64,000 nt of DNA, taken from the NCBI GenBank assembly GCA_030729925.1, contig JANQWK010000025.1:1-64000 (forward strand). The letters run 5' to 3'. The notes beneath the pieces were generated by a model that worked only from the letters and a program-made list of their open reading frames with translations, was not told where the DNA came from and did no database searches. Of the stretch, positions 36,698-45,679 are shown in pieces (the first letter of the stretch is position 1; every line of letters starts with the position of its first letter). The translations under genes and the position numbers were made by a program. This DNA is from Saprospiraceae bacterium (lineage in GTDB: Bacteria > Bacteroidota > Bacteroidia > Chitinophagales > Saprospiraceae).

Positions 36698-37588
36698 ATG
36701 ATTTCACATCCTTACTACGCCAAACTGCTGCTCTGGGGAGAACACATCGTCATTCATGGCGCTCAAGCCTTAGCTACCCCTTTACCGGCATTTTCGGGAC
36801 ATTGGGTTCAGACAGCGGCCGGCGACGAGGAGCGGCTGCTTCCTTTTTTGGCCTATTTGTACCGCGAGGGGATGGAAAAATGGCTCGACCTCCGGGCTTT
36901 TGAGGAAAAAGTAACTGCAGGTCTTGCGTTTGCTTCAAATATTCCGGGCGGTTACGGGCTGGGCAGTTCAGGGGCACTTTGCGCTGCCATTTACGACGCT
37001 TTTGCGCGGGATAAAATCGAGCGCGGCGATACCAGCCGTTACCTGGAGTTAAAATCGCTGCTGGGAAGGATGGAGAGCTTTTTTCATGGCTCAAGTTCGG
37101 GAATAGATCCCCTGATCATTTACCTGAACCGCTCGGTACTCTTGGATGCAAAGGGGGTTCAAACGCTCGACTGGCAATTGCCGGGTGAAGAAAGTGCTTT
37201 TCGGTTTTTTTTACTCGATACCGGATTACAACGACAGGCAGGTGATTTTATCCATTATTTTCTCGAGCAGTCAAAACAACCGTCTTTTGGCAATGTCCTG
37301 GAAAAAGTCCTGCTCCCGGCTAATGAAAGTGCAATCGAGCAGACCCTGAACCACTCGTATGCAAGCTTAATGACGGTTTTTGACGAAATTTCAGCTTTTC
37401 AACTGAATTTTCTTCCCGGACTCATTCCTCCAGGTTTTACCGCGGTATGGAAGAAAGGTCTGGAAGCAGATCTCTTCAAACTCAAAGTATGCGGAGCAGG
37501 TGGTGGTGGCTTTGTACTTGGCTTTACGCCCGATTTTCCGACTACCAGGGCATACTTGTCCGATTTTCCCCTGATACTCCTGGGGTAA
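36698..37588 (+). CDS. GHMP kinase, mevalonate kinase-like
   Basis: A 296-residue GHMP-fold kinase. It starts MISHPYYAKLLLWGEHIVIHGAQALATPL, the mevalonate-kinase N-terminal pattern (K-LxGEHxVxxG), has the ATP loop IPGGYGLGSSGALC (a P-x-G-x-G-L-G-S-S-A form) and the C-terminal KVCGAGGGGFVLGF. It is likely to phosphorylate mevalonate in isoprenoid synthesis, a pathway several Bacteroidota use, but other small-alcohol substrates cannot be ruled out. Its 3' neighbour is the epimerase gene 83 nt on. Confidence 0.85.
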   Translation: MISHPYYAKLLLWGEHIVIHGAQALATPLPAFSGHWVQTAAGDEERLLPFLAYLYREGMEKWLDLRAFEEKVTAGLAFASNIPGGYGLGSSGALCAAIYDAFARDKIERGDTSRYLELKSLLGRMESFFHGSSSGIDPLIIYLNRSVLLDAKGVQTLDWQLPGEESAFRFFLLDTGLQRQAGDFIHYFLEQSKQPSFGNVLEKVLLPANESAIEQTLNHSYASLMTVFDEISAFQLNFLPGLIPPGFTAVWKKGLEADLFKLKVCGAGGGGFVLGFTPDFPTTRAYLSDFPLILLG

Positions 37589-37671
37589 GGGGGGCGTTTT
37601 GATTTATTTTTCGATCTGCGGTCAAGTTTTGTGCAGACTTTTTTTACTTTTAGTTCCCTAATCACTCGTTT

Positions 37672-38739
37672 ATGAAAATCAAAGCCGTTCGTTTCTGGAA
37701 AGAGGGTCTCGAACTTACACTCCCCTATACCATTGCCTTTCAGACAGTTTCCGCTGTCGAGAATATTTTTGTCCGAATAGAGTTGGAGAATGGTCAGATC
37801 GGCCTCGGCGCAGGTTCTCCTGCCGAGTTTATTACCGGCGAGACTTTCGCCGGGAGTATGCAACTGCTCGAAGAAAATCTGGAGGGACTGCTGCTCAACC
37901 AAGATATCCGAAACCTGCCGGCTTTGCTGAAAAAATTGGATGCGCCTTTTATCCAGCACCCCGCAGCCAACGCAGCGATAGATATCGCATTGTTCGATGC
38001 TTTTACCAAGTATCTGGGCATTCCGCTGGTTGATTTTTTTGGCAGGGCACACCAAAAATTACCTACTTCGATTACGATTGGGATCAAGTCGCTTGAGGAG
38101 ACGCTGGCTGAAGCAAAACAACGGGTATCGGAGGGCTTCCGGATCATCAAATTGAAAACGGGTCTCGAGGTGGATAAGGATATTGAGGTGTTTTCCCGGC
38201 TCAGGGAAACCGTGGGTAAGCATGTTAAGATAAGGGTGGATGCCAATCAGGGCTATCGGTTTGAAAGCCTCAACAAATTCGTTAAAGCAGTAAAACCATT
38301 GGATCTGGAGTTTATGGAGCAGCCCTTCCCGGAAGGAAGTATGGATGAGATGCGCCAGCTTCCCTGGGAGATCCGCTCACTGACCGCAGCCGATGAAGAC
38401 CTGCATTCGATGAAAGATGCCATGAAACTGGCAGTCAAACCTTTTCCCTACGGGATATTCAACATCAAACTGATGAAATGTGGAGGGGTTCGCAATGCCC
38501 GAAGGATCGCGTTGGTGGCAGAGGAGACAGGACTGAACCTGATGTGGGGGTGTATGGATGAGAGCATCATCAGTATCTCAGCGGCACTACATGCGGCACT
38601 CGCTTCCCCCGCAACCCGGTATCTGGATCTGGATGGTAGCATAGACCTGGCCAGAGATATTGTGAAAGGAGGATTCGAACTGAAAGAGGGTTATCTGTCC
38701 ACTACAGGACAACCCGGATTGGGCGTAATTCCGTTATAA
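37672..38739 (+). CDS. Enolase-superfamily epimerase/racemase (DgcA- or dipeptide-epimerase-like)
   Basis: A 355-residue muconate-lactonizing subgroup enzyme. The catalytic lysine motif is IIKLKTG (Lys160, Lys162), metal ligands are Asp190 (RVDANQGY), Glu216 (FMEQPF) and Asp241 (AADED), and the second base is Lys266 (NIKLMKCGG). This set fits L-Ala-D/L-Glu epimerases and DgcA, an N-acetyl-D-glutamate racemase. The gene directly downstream is a DUF1611 protein, the partner of DgcA in the D-glutamate pathway described in marine bacteria, so DgcA is my preferred reading. Confidence 0.85.
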   Translation: MKIKAVRFWKEGLELTLPYTIAFQTVSAVENIFVRIELENGQIGLGAGSPAEFITGETFAGSMQLLEENLEGLLLNQDIRNLPALLKKLDAPFIQHPAANAAIDIALFDAFTKYLGIPLVDFFGRAHQKLPTSITIGIKSLEETLAEAKQRVSEGFRIIKLKTGLEVDKDIEVFSRLRETVGKHVKIRVDANQGYRFESLNKFVKAVKPLDLEFMEQPFPEGSMDEMRQLPWEIRSLTAADEDLHSMKDAMKLAVKPFPYGIFNIKLMKCGGVRNARRIALVAEETGLNLMWGCMDESIISISAALHAALASPATRYLDLDGSIDLARDIVKGGFELKEGYLSTTGQPGLGVIPL

Positions 38740-38765
38740 AAATTTACTACAAAACTGGCTATACC

Positions 38766-39827
38766 ATGCAACGACAAAAAGCTATTGTCCTGACTAACGG
38801 GTTTTTGCATACGCCATTTGCCAAAACTTGTCACGGACTTCTCCGTGGCAGTGATCGTTTTGAGGTGTTGGCGGTTATTGATAACCAGCACACGGGAGCT
38901 GATGCAGGGGAGGTGATGGATGGTAAACCCCTCGGTATTCCCGTGTATGGCGATGTTGCTACTGCCATGGCGCATTTTGGAGCTGCGGTGACGACTTGCG
39001 TGATGGGGGTCGCTACTTCTGGAGGATATCTTCCCGACAGTATCAAAGTGGCCATCGAAAGCGCTATCCGTCATAAATTATCAGTAGTCTCCGGTTTGCA
39101 TACTTTTCTGAGCGATGATCCCCATTTTTCTTCCCTCGCAGCCGAGTACGGCGTGAGCATCACAGATGTGCGAAAACCTCGTCCTCGTAACCAGCTCAAG
39201 TTTTGGAGCGGCGAAATTTATCAGGTACCTACCCCGAAAATTGCTGTCCTGGGTATGGATTGTGCCGTCGGCAAAAGAACAACCTGCCGCTTCGTCATGG
39301 AAATGTGCCGAAAAAACGGCATCGCAACCGAGATGATCTATACCGGCCAAACCGGCTGGATGCAAGGCTATCCACATGGCTTTATCTTCGATTCCACCGT
39401 TAACGATTTTATCGGAGGTGAAGTGGAACGCGCTATCGTGGAATGCGCCCGGGAAAGTAACCCCGAGCTTATCCTCATCGAAGGCCAGTCTGCTTTGCGC
39501 AATCCATCCGGCCCATGTGGAGCCGAGTTTTTGCTTTCCGGCAATGCCAAAGGGGTGATCCTGCAACATGTTCCAGGACGCAAACACTACGAAGATACAC
39601 CCGCAATCCTTCCAACTGTAGCCAGCGAAATAGCCCTGATACAAAGTTATGGCGCAGCTGTGCTGGCCATTACACTCAATGAGGAGGGGATGTCCGATGC
39701 CGAAATGACAGCCTGCCAAAGTGCCCTTCAAGAGGAATTAGGGCTGCCCGTAGTGAGACCCCTGAAAGAGGGAGTCGAAAAATTGTTACCCACTATTCGT
39801 TCCTTTATGGAGCAAGGGAATCACTGA
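38766..39827 (+). CDS. DUF1611 protein, DgcN-like D-glutamate N-acetyltransferase candidate
   Basis: A 353-residue DUF1611 protein with an N-terminal Rossmann-like domain (VLAVIDNQHTGADAG, CVMGVATSGG) and a C-terminal P-loop domain with GMDCAVGKRTTC (163-174) and later LILIEGQSALRNPSGP. DgcN of this family has been reported to acetylate D-glutamate with acetyl-CoA ahead of racemisation by DgcA. It starts 26 nt after the epimerase, so the two are likely co-transcribed. Function is by family and context; no assay is implied. Confidence 0.83.
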   Translation: MQRQKAIVLTNGFLHTPFAKTCHGLLRGSDRFEVLAVIDNQHTGADAGEVMDGKPLGIPVYGDVATAMAHFGAAVTTCVMGVATSGGYLPDSIKVAIESAIRHKLSVVSGLHTFLSDDPHFSSLAAEYGVSITDVRKPRPRNQLKFWSGEIYQVPTPKIAVLGMDCAVGKRTTCRFVMEMCRKNGIATEMIYTGQTGWMQGYPHGFIFDSTVNDFIGGEVERAIVECARESNPELILIEGQSALRNPSGPCGAEFLLSGNAKGVILQHVPGRKHYEDTPAILPTVASEIALIQSYGAAVLAITLNEEGMSDAEMTACQSALQEELGLPVVRPLKEGVEKLLPTIRSFMEQGNH

Positions 39828-40207
39828 TGATCTTGACTGTCCTCCTACTCAGAAAAGATGGGCTTTAGAAGAGCTGCGCGTTGTGAAAGTTTTTCTACAA
39901 GGCAGACAGGGAATTTTTAAGGTGCTTTTAAGGTGTTTTTTTGAAGTTATTTATTTGAAAATCAATATTTTAGTAATCAGGTGGAAGCCACCTTAAGGTG
40001 GCTTCCACCTGATTACCGTTCATTAATACTTTTTCCCCCTCCGAAAGTAACCTGTTTGTGAAAATTTTTTGTGAAAGTTTTTTCCAACTTTCTTCGTTAC
40101 CCGGCTTAGCGAAGGCTTCCTGAGCAGAAGTAAGGGGAAGATCTGTCGGGAAAGATCTAAAAAAAGGGTATATTTCAGCATTGACAGGTTGGGAAAAAGC
40201 TACAATT
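39828..40207. other. Intergenic region with repeat copy 5 and a short direct repeat
   Basis: This 380-bp gap contains copy 5 of the palindromic element. Just before it TTTTAAGGTG occurs twice with an 11-bp period (39915-39924 and 39926-39935), repeating half of the element's core. GTGAAA-type runs follow the element up to about 40090. I see no gene. Confidence 0.6.
39954..40052 (-). repeat. Palindromic element copy 5, perfect 44-bp palindrome
   Basis: The core at 39973-40016 is a perfect 44-bp palindrome, the longest in the family here, with centre CACCTTAAGGTG at 39989-40000 and spacers GAAGC and GCTTC. ATTAATAC follows, and the inverted GGTTAC box (GTAACC) is at 40047-40052, so it reads on the minus strand. 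The far flank is TTTGAAAATCAATATTTTAG. Confidence 0.9.
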
Positions 40208-42751
40208 ATGCTGCGTTTAGGGTTGATTCCTTTTTTGGTGCTGATTTTCGGGAGTCTGGCTAGTGGTCAGACCGATATGCCCTTGATTGAGGTAGATGAG
40301 GCGGGGGTGATGCGTTGGAGTGACTCGGGTACTGCGCTTGAGGGTTTTGGAGTGAATTATACGGTTCCGTTTGCTCATGCTTACCGGATGGCAACTCGGA
40401 AGGGGCTGGATGTCAAGCAGGTAATGGATCAAGATATTCACCATTTTGCGCGTCTGGGTTTCGATTTGTTTCGGGTGCATGTGTGGGACACGGAAATCAG
40501 TGATACGCTCGGGAATTTATTGGACAACGAGCACCTGGATGCTTTTGACTATTTATTGGCCGAGCTCAAAAAACGCAATTTCAATGTTGTGCTCACGCCT
40601 ATTGCGTTTTGGGGCAACGGCTGGCCCGAACCCGATTTTCCCACGCCGGGGTTTTCAGCCAAATATGGGAAAGAGGCTTGTTTGACAGATGAAGCCGCTA
40701 TACAGGCACAGGAGCGGTACCTGGATGCTTTTGTGCGCCATGTTAATCCCTATACCGGACTTGCCTACAAGGATGATCCTTCGATTATTGCTTTTGAGGT
40801 GAGTAACGAACCCCATCACAAAGGATCGGTACCAGAGGTGACCCGATTTATCAACCGCATGGTGGGGGCTATTCGCAAAAGTGCTTGCGAGAAGCCGGTT
40901 TTTTACAATATGAGTCATAGCATACACTTGGCAGAGGCCTATCTGAACGCCGAAGTGCAGGGCGGTACTTTTCAGTGGTATCCAACGGGTTTGCTCTATG
41001 GAAAAGCCCTACAGGGCAATTTTTTGGCGAACGTGGATGCTTATCCGATTCCGTTCTCGGAGGGACTTCGCGAAAAGGGTATGGCGCGACTGGTGTATGA
41101 GTTTGATGCGGCAAACGTGGCCACCGCGCCCGCTTATCCGGCTATGGCGAGAAGCTTTCGAAGCGCCGGCATTCAGATCGCGACGCATTTTTCCTACGAT
41201 CCGGGATTTCTGGCTTATGCCAACACCGAGTACAATACCCATTACATGAACCTGGCCTACACTCCCCAAAAGGCGCTGGGACTGATGCTCGCCGCAGCGG
41301 TTTTTCACCGCGTACCCATGTATGCGGACTATGGTGCTTTTCCCAATAACCTGGAGTTCGAAGGATTTCGGCTCGATGAATCGCGCAACCTGGCAGAATT
41401 ACTGACTTCCGACCGATTTATCTATACCCACAACACGGAAACGGTTCCGAAAAATCCGGAACAGCTGCAGCAACTTGCGGGTTTTGGCGATTCTCCCTTG
41501 GTCAGGTACCCCGGGAAAGGGGCTTATTTTCTGGATAAAATTGGTCCCGGCAAATGGCGACTGGAGCTTATGCCGGATGCCGTAATCGTCGGCGATCCCT
41601 ACGGGAAAAATAGTCCGGATCGAACGGTCGCGGTAATCAAGTGGACAGAACATACCATGTGGTTGGATCTGCCCGAACTGGGCGACAGTTTTAGCGTTCT
41701 TCCGCTCAATGAGGGGAATACTTTCCAAACACAAGCTCAAACAGGCACTTTCCGGATCCGACCGGGAACTTACTTGCTCCTGGAGGAGGGAAGCGCAATG
41801 CTCCCCCTTCCCGAAAACATCAGAAATATTTCCCTGAGGGGGTTTTCCGCTCCTCCTTCTACCGTTCAGCATACCCACGTCATCCATACCCCGCTTCAGG
41901 ACACGGATGCTGCTCAGGATCTGGTTTTCCAAGCTGGCGTGGTTGCGGCAGACTCCGTAGAAGGCGTGTATGTGTATGGCGCTCCCGGTTACGAATGGAC
42001 GCTTTTTCCCCTGCAACAAACGGGAACCTCGATTTTTGAGGGGCACATTCCTTCGGAAAAACTTCGGAAAGGGGTCTTCGACTACCAGATTGTCGTGAAG
42101 ACTTCCAAAGGCTGGACGACTTTTCCCGATGGGAAAACAGGAAAGCCCGGCGATTGGGATTATGCCGCAGAAAAGACCTATTCGCTGAGGATTCAGGATC
42201 CGAATGCGCCGGTTTTTTTATTTGATGCACATACCGATTATCCCTGGGTACTGAAGGAGTGGCGTCCGGGTTTGAGAAAGGTCCCGCTACCCCAACCCGG
42301 TTCCGCTGCCTTCGAGGTAGCGCTGGAAGCACCCCAGGCGACACCTGACTATACCATTCAGCATTATGTAGGGGATCGCCTGCAGATGCGCAGCAATAGC
42401 CTGTCGGCAAAAAAATATATCGTCGTAGAGGGGTATTCCTTAGCGGAAAAACCTCAGCGCCTCCAGTTGGCACTCACGACCAACGACGGACGTGCCTTTG
42501 GAGAGGTTGTAACCCTGGATCCCCAGCTCGGACATTACCGCATCGCACTGGATACCCTCGAGCCGGTACCTCTTGTATTGCTGCCCCGCCCCTATCCCAC
42601 CTTTTTGCCTTATTTTTTTGAAGGGCATTCCGGAGGAACATGGCATTGGGCAGACATTGAACGCATCCAGATTTCGCTGGGATCAGGCCTTTCGGCAAAT
42701 GAGCAACAAGGTCTGCAAGGCTTTGGTCTGGTGCGTGTTTGGTTGGAGTAA
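40208..42751 (+). CDS. Exported glycoside hydrolase family 5-like protein
   Basis: An 847-residue secreted protein, signal MLRLGLIPFLVLIFGSLASG then QTD. The first ~400 residues form a GH5/clan-A-like barrel: FDLFRVHVWDTE, VVLTPIAFWGNGWPEPD, the acid/base candidate in IAFEVSNEPHHKGS and the nucleophile candidate in LVYEFDAANVATAP. The remaining ~450 residues are beta-rich and of unknown type. The substrate is likely a beta-linked polysaccharide but is not fixed by the sequence. No type IX sorting tail is obvious. The adenine deaminase gene starts 17 nt downstream. Confidence 0.78.
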   Translation: MLRLGLIPFLVLIFGSLASGQTDMPLIEVDEAGVMRWSDSGTALEGFGVNYTVPFAHAYRMATRKGLDVKQVMDQDIHHFARLGFDLFRVHVWDTEISDTLGNLLDNEHLDAFDYLLAELKKRNFNVVLTPIAFWGNGWPEPDFPTPGFSAKYGKEACLTDEAAIQAQERYLDAFVRHVNPYTGLAYKDDPSIIAFEVSNEPHHKGSVPEVTRFINRMVGAIRKSACEKPVFYNMSHSIHLAEAYLNAEVQGGTFQWYPTGLLYGKALQGNFLANVDAYPIPFSEGLREKGMARLVYEFDAANVATAPAYPAMARSFRSAGIQIATHFSYDPGFLAYANTEYNTHYMNLAYTPQKALGLMLAAAVFHRVPMYADYGAFPNNLEFEGFRLDESRNLAELLTSDRFIYTHNTETVPKNPEQLQQLAGFGDSPLVRYPGKGAYFLDKIGPGKWRLELMPDAVIVGDPYGKNSPDRTVAVIKWTEHTMWLDLPELGDSFSVLPLNEGNTFQTQAQTGTFRIRPGTYLLLEEGSAMLPLPENIRNISLRGFSAPPSTVQHTHVIHTPLQDTDAAQDLVFQAGVVAADSVEGVYVYGAPGYEWTLFPLQQTGTSIFEGHIPSEKLRKGVFDYQIVVKTSKGWTTFPDGKTGKPGDWDYAAEKTYSLRIQDPNAPVFLFDAHTDYPWVLKEWRPGLRKVPLPQPGSAAFEVALEAPQATPDYTIQHYVGDRLQMRSNSLSAKKYIVVEGYSLAEKPQRLQLALTTNDGRAFGEVVTLDPQLGHYRIALDTLEPVPLVLLPRPYPTFLPYFFEGHSGGTWHWADIERIQISLGSGLSANEQQGLQGFGLVRVWLE

Positions 42752-42768
42752 TTAAAAAAAATCACATC

Positions 42769-44412
42769 ATGACCATCCTGACCGCAAACCTTATTGATAT
42801 TCCCAACAAGCAGATTTTTCCCGCAAGGGTCACTATTTTCGAGGGAAAGATCCATGGCATCGAAAAAATAGCCGAGGTGCCGGCATCAGCAGGTTATTTG
42901 TTGCCGGGATTTGTGGATGCACATGTGCACGTGGAGAGCAGCATGCTTCCCCCTGCCGCTTTTGCGCGGATGGCAGTAGTTCACGGTACGGTGGGGAGCG
43001 TTTCTGACCCCCACGAAATTGCCAATGTACTGGGGGAGGAGGGCGTTCATTACATGCTGGAAGATGGGGCCAACAGCCCCTTTAAGTTCTGCTTTGGCGC
43101 TCCCTCCTGTGTGCCGGCAACCCCATTTGAAACGGCGGGTGCACATTTGGGCGTAGAAGCGGTAGAACGTTTGTTGCAACACCCGGATATTGGTTACCTG
43201 TCAGAGATGATGAATTTTCCGGGGGTACTGTACGAAGATGCCGAGGTGATGGCGAAACTTGCTGCTGCGCGTAAATTTAACAAACCCATAGATGGCCATG
43301 CTCCCGGTTTGAGGGGTAAAGAGGCACAGACTTATTTTTCAGCAGGGATCAGTACAGATCACGAGTGTTTTACCCTCGAAGAGGCTATGGAAAAGGCTTC
43401 CCTGGGGGTGCAAATCCTGATCAGAGAGGGAAGTGCTGCGCGGAATTTTGAGGCACTATGGCCTTTGTTTGAGCACTATCCTGCACAGCTTATGTTTTGC
43501 AGCGATGACAAACACCCGGATGACTTGGTCAAAGGGCACATCAATCAACTGGTTGCACGTGCCCTGGCAAAGGGATGTGACTTGTTCGATGTGCTGCATG
43601 CCGCTTGTGTGCATCCGGTCAAACATTATCAGCTCGCTGTTGGGTTATTGCGGGAAGGAGATCCTGCCGATTGCATCCGGGTGCGCGATCTGGAACATTT
43701 TATCGTAGAAGAAACCTGGATTGACGGCGTATGCGTGGCGCACAAGGGGACTTGTCTGATTCCTGAGCACCCCGCCGTTGTGATCAATCAGTTTAAAGCT
43801 ACGCCGCAAACAGCAGCTGCCTTTGCGGTTCCGAGTCGGGAAAAACAACAGCAGGTTCGCCTGATTCAGGTGCTGGATGGTCAGATCGTCACAGCTTCCG
43901 ATACGGCAACTTTAGCGGTCGTAGCGGATCAAGTGCTTGCCGATCAAGCACGGGATATCCTGAAAATTGCGGTGCTAAATCGGTATGTGCCCGATGCAAA
44001 GCCCGCTGTTGCCTTTGTCAGGGGTTTTGGGCTGACCCATGGAGCACTGGCTTCCAGCGTAGCCCACGATTCGCACAATATTGTTGCAGTAGGTACAGAC
44101 GATGAGGTACTTGCCGAGGCCATCAATGCCGTGATTGCAGCAAAGGGTGGAATTAGCGCCTGTGACGGCATGGGGGAGACCCGTGTATTGCCGCTTCCCA
44201 TTGCCGGGCTGATGAGTACCGAGAATGGGTGGGATTTGGCGGAGGCCTATGCCGGATTGGATACCTGGACCAAAGAAAGACTGGGATGTGAACTGCAAGC
44301 GCCTTTCATGACCCTTTCCTTTTTGGCCTTGCCTGTCATTCCTGCTTTAAAAATTACCGACAAGGGACTCTTTGACGTGGAGACCTTCCAGTTTTCAGCG
44401 CTTTTCCCGTAG
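42769..44412 (+). CDS. ade: Adenine deaminase
   Basis: A 547-residue amidohydrolase-superfamily adenine deaminase that converts adenine to hypoxanthine and ammonia. I start it at MTILTANLIDIPNKQIFPARV. Metal and active-site segments include PGFVDAHVHVESSML, GTVGSVSDPHEIANVLG, IDGHAPGLRGKEAQ, GISTDHECFTLEEA and FCSDDKHPDDL. The C-terminal domain (RGFGLTHGALASSVAHDSHNIVAVG) is typical and complete. It works in purine salvage in the cytoplasm. Confidence 0.94.
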   Translation: MTILTANLIDIPNKQIFPARVTIFEGKIHGIEKIAEVPASAGYLLPGFVDAHVHVESSMLPPAAFARMAVVHGTVGSVSDPHEIANVLGEEGVHYMLEDGANSPFKFCFGAPSCVPATPFETAGAHLGVEAVERLLQHPDIGYLSEMMNFPGVLYEDAEVMAKLAAARKFNKPIDGHAPGLRGKEAQTYFSAGISTDHECFTLEEAMEKASLGVQILIREGSAARNFEALWPLFEHYPAQLMFCSDDKHPDDLVKGHINQLVARALAKGCDLFDVLHAACVHPVKHYQLAVGLLREGDPADCIRVRDLEHFIVEETWIDGVCVAHKGTCLIPEHPAVVINQFKATPQTAAAFAVPSREKQQQVRLIQVLDGQIVTASDTATLAVVADQVLADQARDILKIAVLNRYVPDAKPAVAFVRGFGLTHGALASSVAHDSHNIVAVGTDDEVLAEAINAVIAAKGGISACDGMGETRVLPLPIAGLMSTENGWDLAEAYAGLDTWTKERLGCELQAPFMTLSFLALPVIPALKITDKGLFDVETFQFSALFP

Positions 44413-44424
44413 GGTAAAACGACC

Positions 44425-45651
44425 TCATGCCCCTGAATTTTTCCGAATGACGTGCTCGTGTTGCCAGACAAACAGATCCTGTCCATTGAGCGCGGCGGCG
44501 AGCAGGTCTGGAAAATGTTGGGGTGAACAGGCAAAAGCGGGGATACCGAGACCTGCCAGAGCCGCTGCATTTCGGGTATCAAACTCGGGACTGCCCTCAT
44601 CGTTCAGCGCAAGCAGGCAGATGACTTTGACTCCGGCATGTACCAGCGCCTGAAATTTTTGCAGCATGCGCTGTCGGCTTCCTCCCTCAAACAAATCTGT
44701 AATGATCACCAGCACACTTTGTTGCGGATGGGTCACCCTGCCGTGGATATGATGCAGGGCATTGCCGATATCGGTACCTCCCCCCAGTTGGGTGCCCAGT
44801 AACAATTGCACCGGATCGTGCAGGTGAGCACTGAGATCGGCTACGGATGTATCAAAAACCAGCAACTGGGTTTTGAGGGTAGGTAACCCGGCCAGGATAC
44901 TTCCCATGATGCCGGCATAAACCAAGGAATTGGCCATGGAAGCACTTTGATCCACGGCCAGAAAAAAATGTCGGAGAGCCTGTTGTTTTCGGCGATAGCC
45001 TATCCATTTTTCCGGAAAAACTGTCTGGTACTCGGGCTGATAATGTTTGAGGTTAGCTTTGATGGTTCGGTGCCAGTCCAGCTCTTTCCACTGCGGTCTG
45101 AAGTGGCGATTTTTGCGGGACAAGCTTCCTTTAACAGCCTGCTCCAGTGAAAATTTTAATTTTTCCCGGATCTGGTCAATAACCTTTTGAATCACTTTTC
45201 GGGCGGTATCCTTGGTGGTCTCTGGCATCACCTTACTCAGGCTGATGAGGGTACTCACCAGGGAAACATCGGCTTCGAGGCTATCCAGTAATTCGGGTTC
45301 GAGCAGGAGTTTCTGCAGCCCCAGTCTCTCGAAGGCATCTTTTTGCAGCAGCGTCACTACGGGTTTGGGAAAATAGGTTCGGATATCGCCCAGCCAGCGG
45401 CTGACCACCGGGGAGGAATTGCCCAGATTACCTTTGCGGTTGCTATCATAGAGGGCATCCAGCACGCGATCTATCTCCTTATCGGCACCTGCGAGGGGGA
45501 GTGCTGCTTCGGGATCGGCTTTTTCACCCAGGATAAGTCGCCAGCGCTGTAGTTTTGTTTCCAATTGTAATGGGTTTAACGAGAGATAAATATAAAAATA
45601 CTTATTTTTGGGAAGAAGGAGAAAGCCAGTATCCAGGTTGAGTTGACTCAT
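44425..45651 (-). CDS. VWA-domain protein (MoxR-associated/CoxE-like type)
   Basis: A 408-residue protein with a C-terminal von Willebrand A domain. The MIDAS motif is DQSAS in HFFLAVDQSASMANS, with the threonine in GGGTDIGNAL and the aspartate in VIITDLFEGGS, so metal binding should be intact. The N-terminal half is helical and lacks a signal. Such proteins usually act with a MoxR AAA+ ATPase and SWIM or other partners; none is in this window. The first ~25 residues are encoded by AT-rich DNA and an in-frame TTG near LETKLQRW is an alternative start. Its start is 28 nt from the divergent membrane-protein gene. Confidence 0.83.
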   Translation of the reverse strand: MSQLNLDTGFLLLPKNKYFYIYLSLNPLQLETKLQRWRLILGEKADPEAALPLAGADKEIDRVLDALYDSNRKGNLGNSSPVVSRWLGDIRTYFPKPVVTLLQKDAFERLGLQKLLLEPELLDSLEADVSLVSTLISLSKVMPETTKDTARKVIQKVIDQIREKLKFSLEQAVKGSLSRKNRHFRPQWKELDWHRTIKANLKHYQPEYQTVFPEKWIGYRRKQQALRHFFLAVDQSASMANSLVYAGIMGSILAGLPTLKTQLLVFDTSVADLSAHLHDPVQLLLGTQLGGGTDIGNALHHIHGRVTHPQQSVLVIITDLFEGGSRQRMLQKFQALVHAGVKVICLLALNDEGSPEFDTRNAAALAGLGIPAFACSPQHFPDLLAAALNGQDLFVWQHEHVIRKNSGA

Positions 45652-45679
45652 TTGAATATCCGCATAACCAAATTACTCC

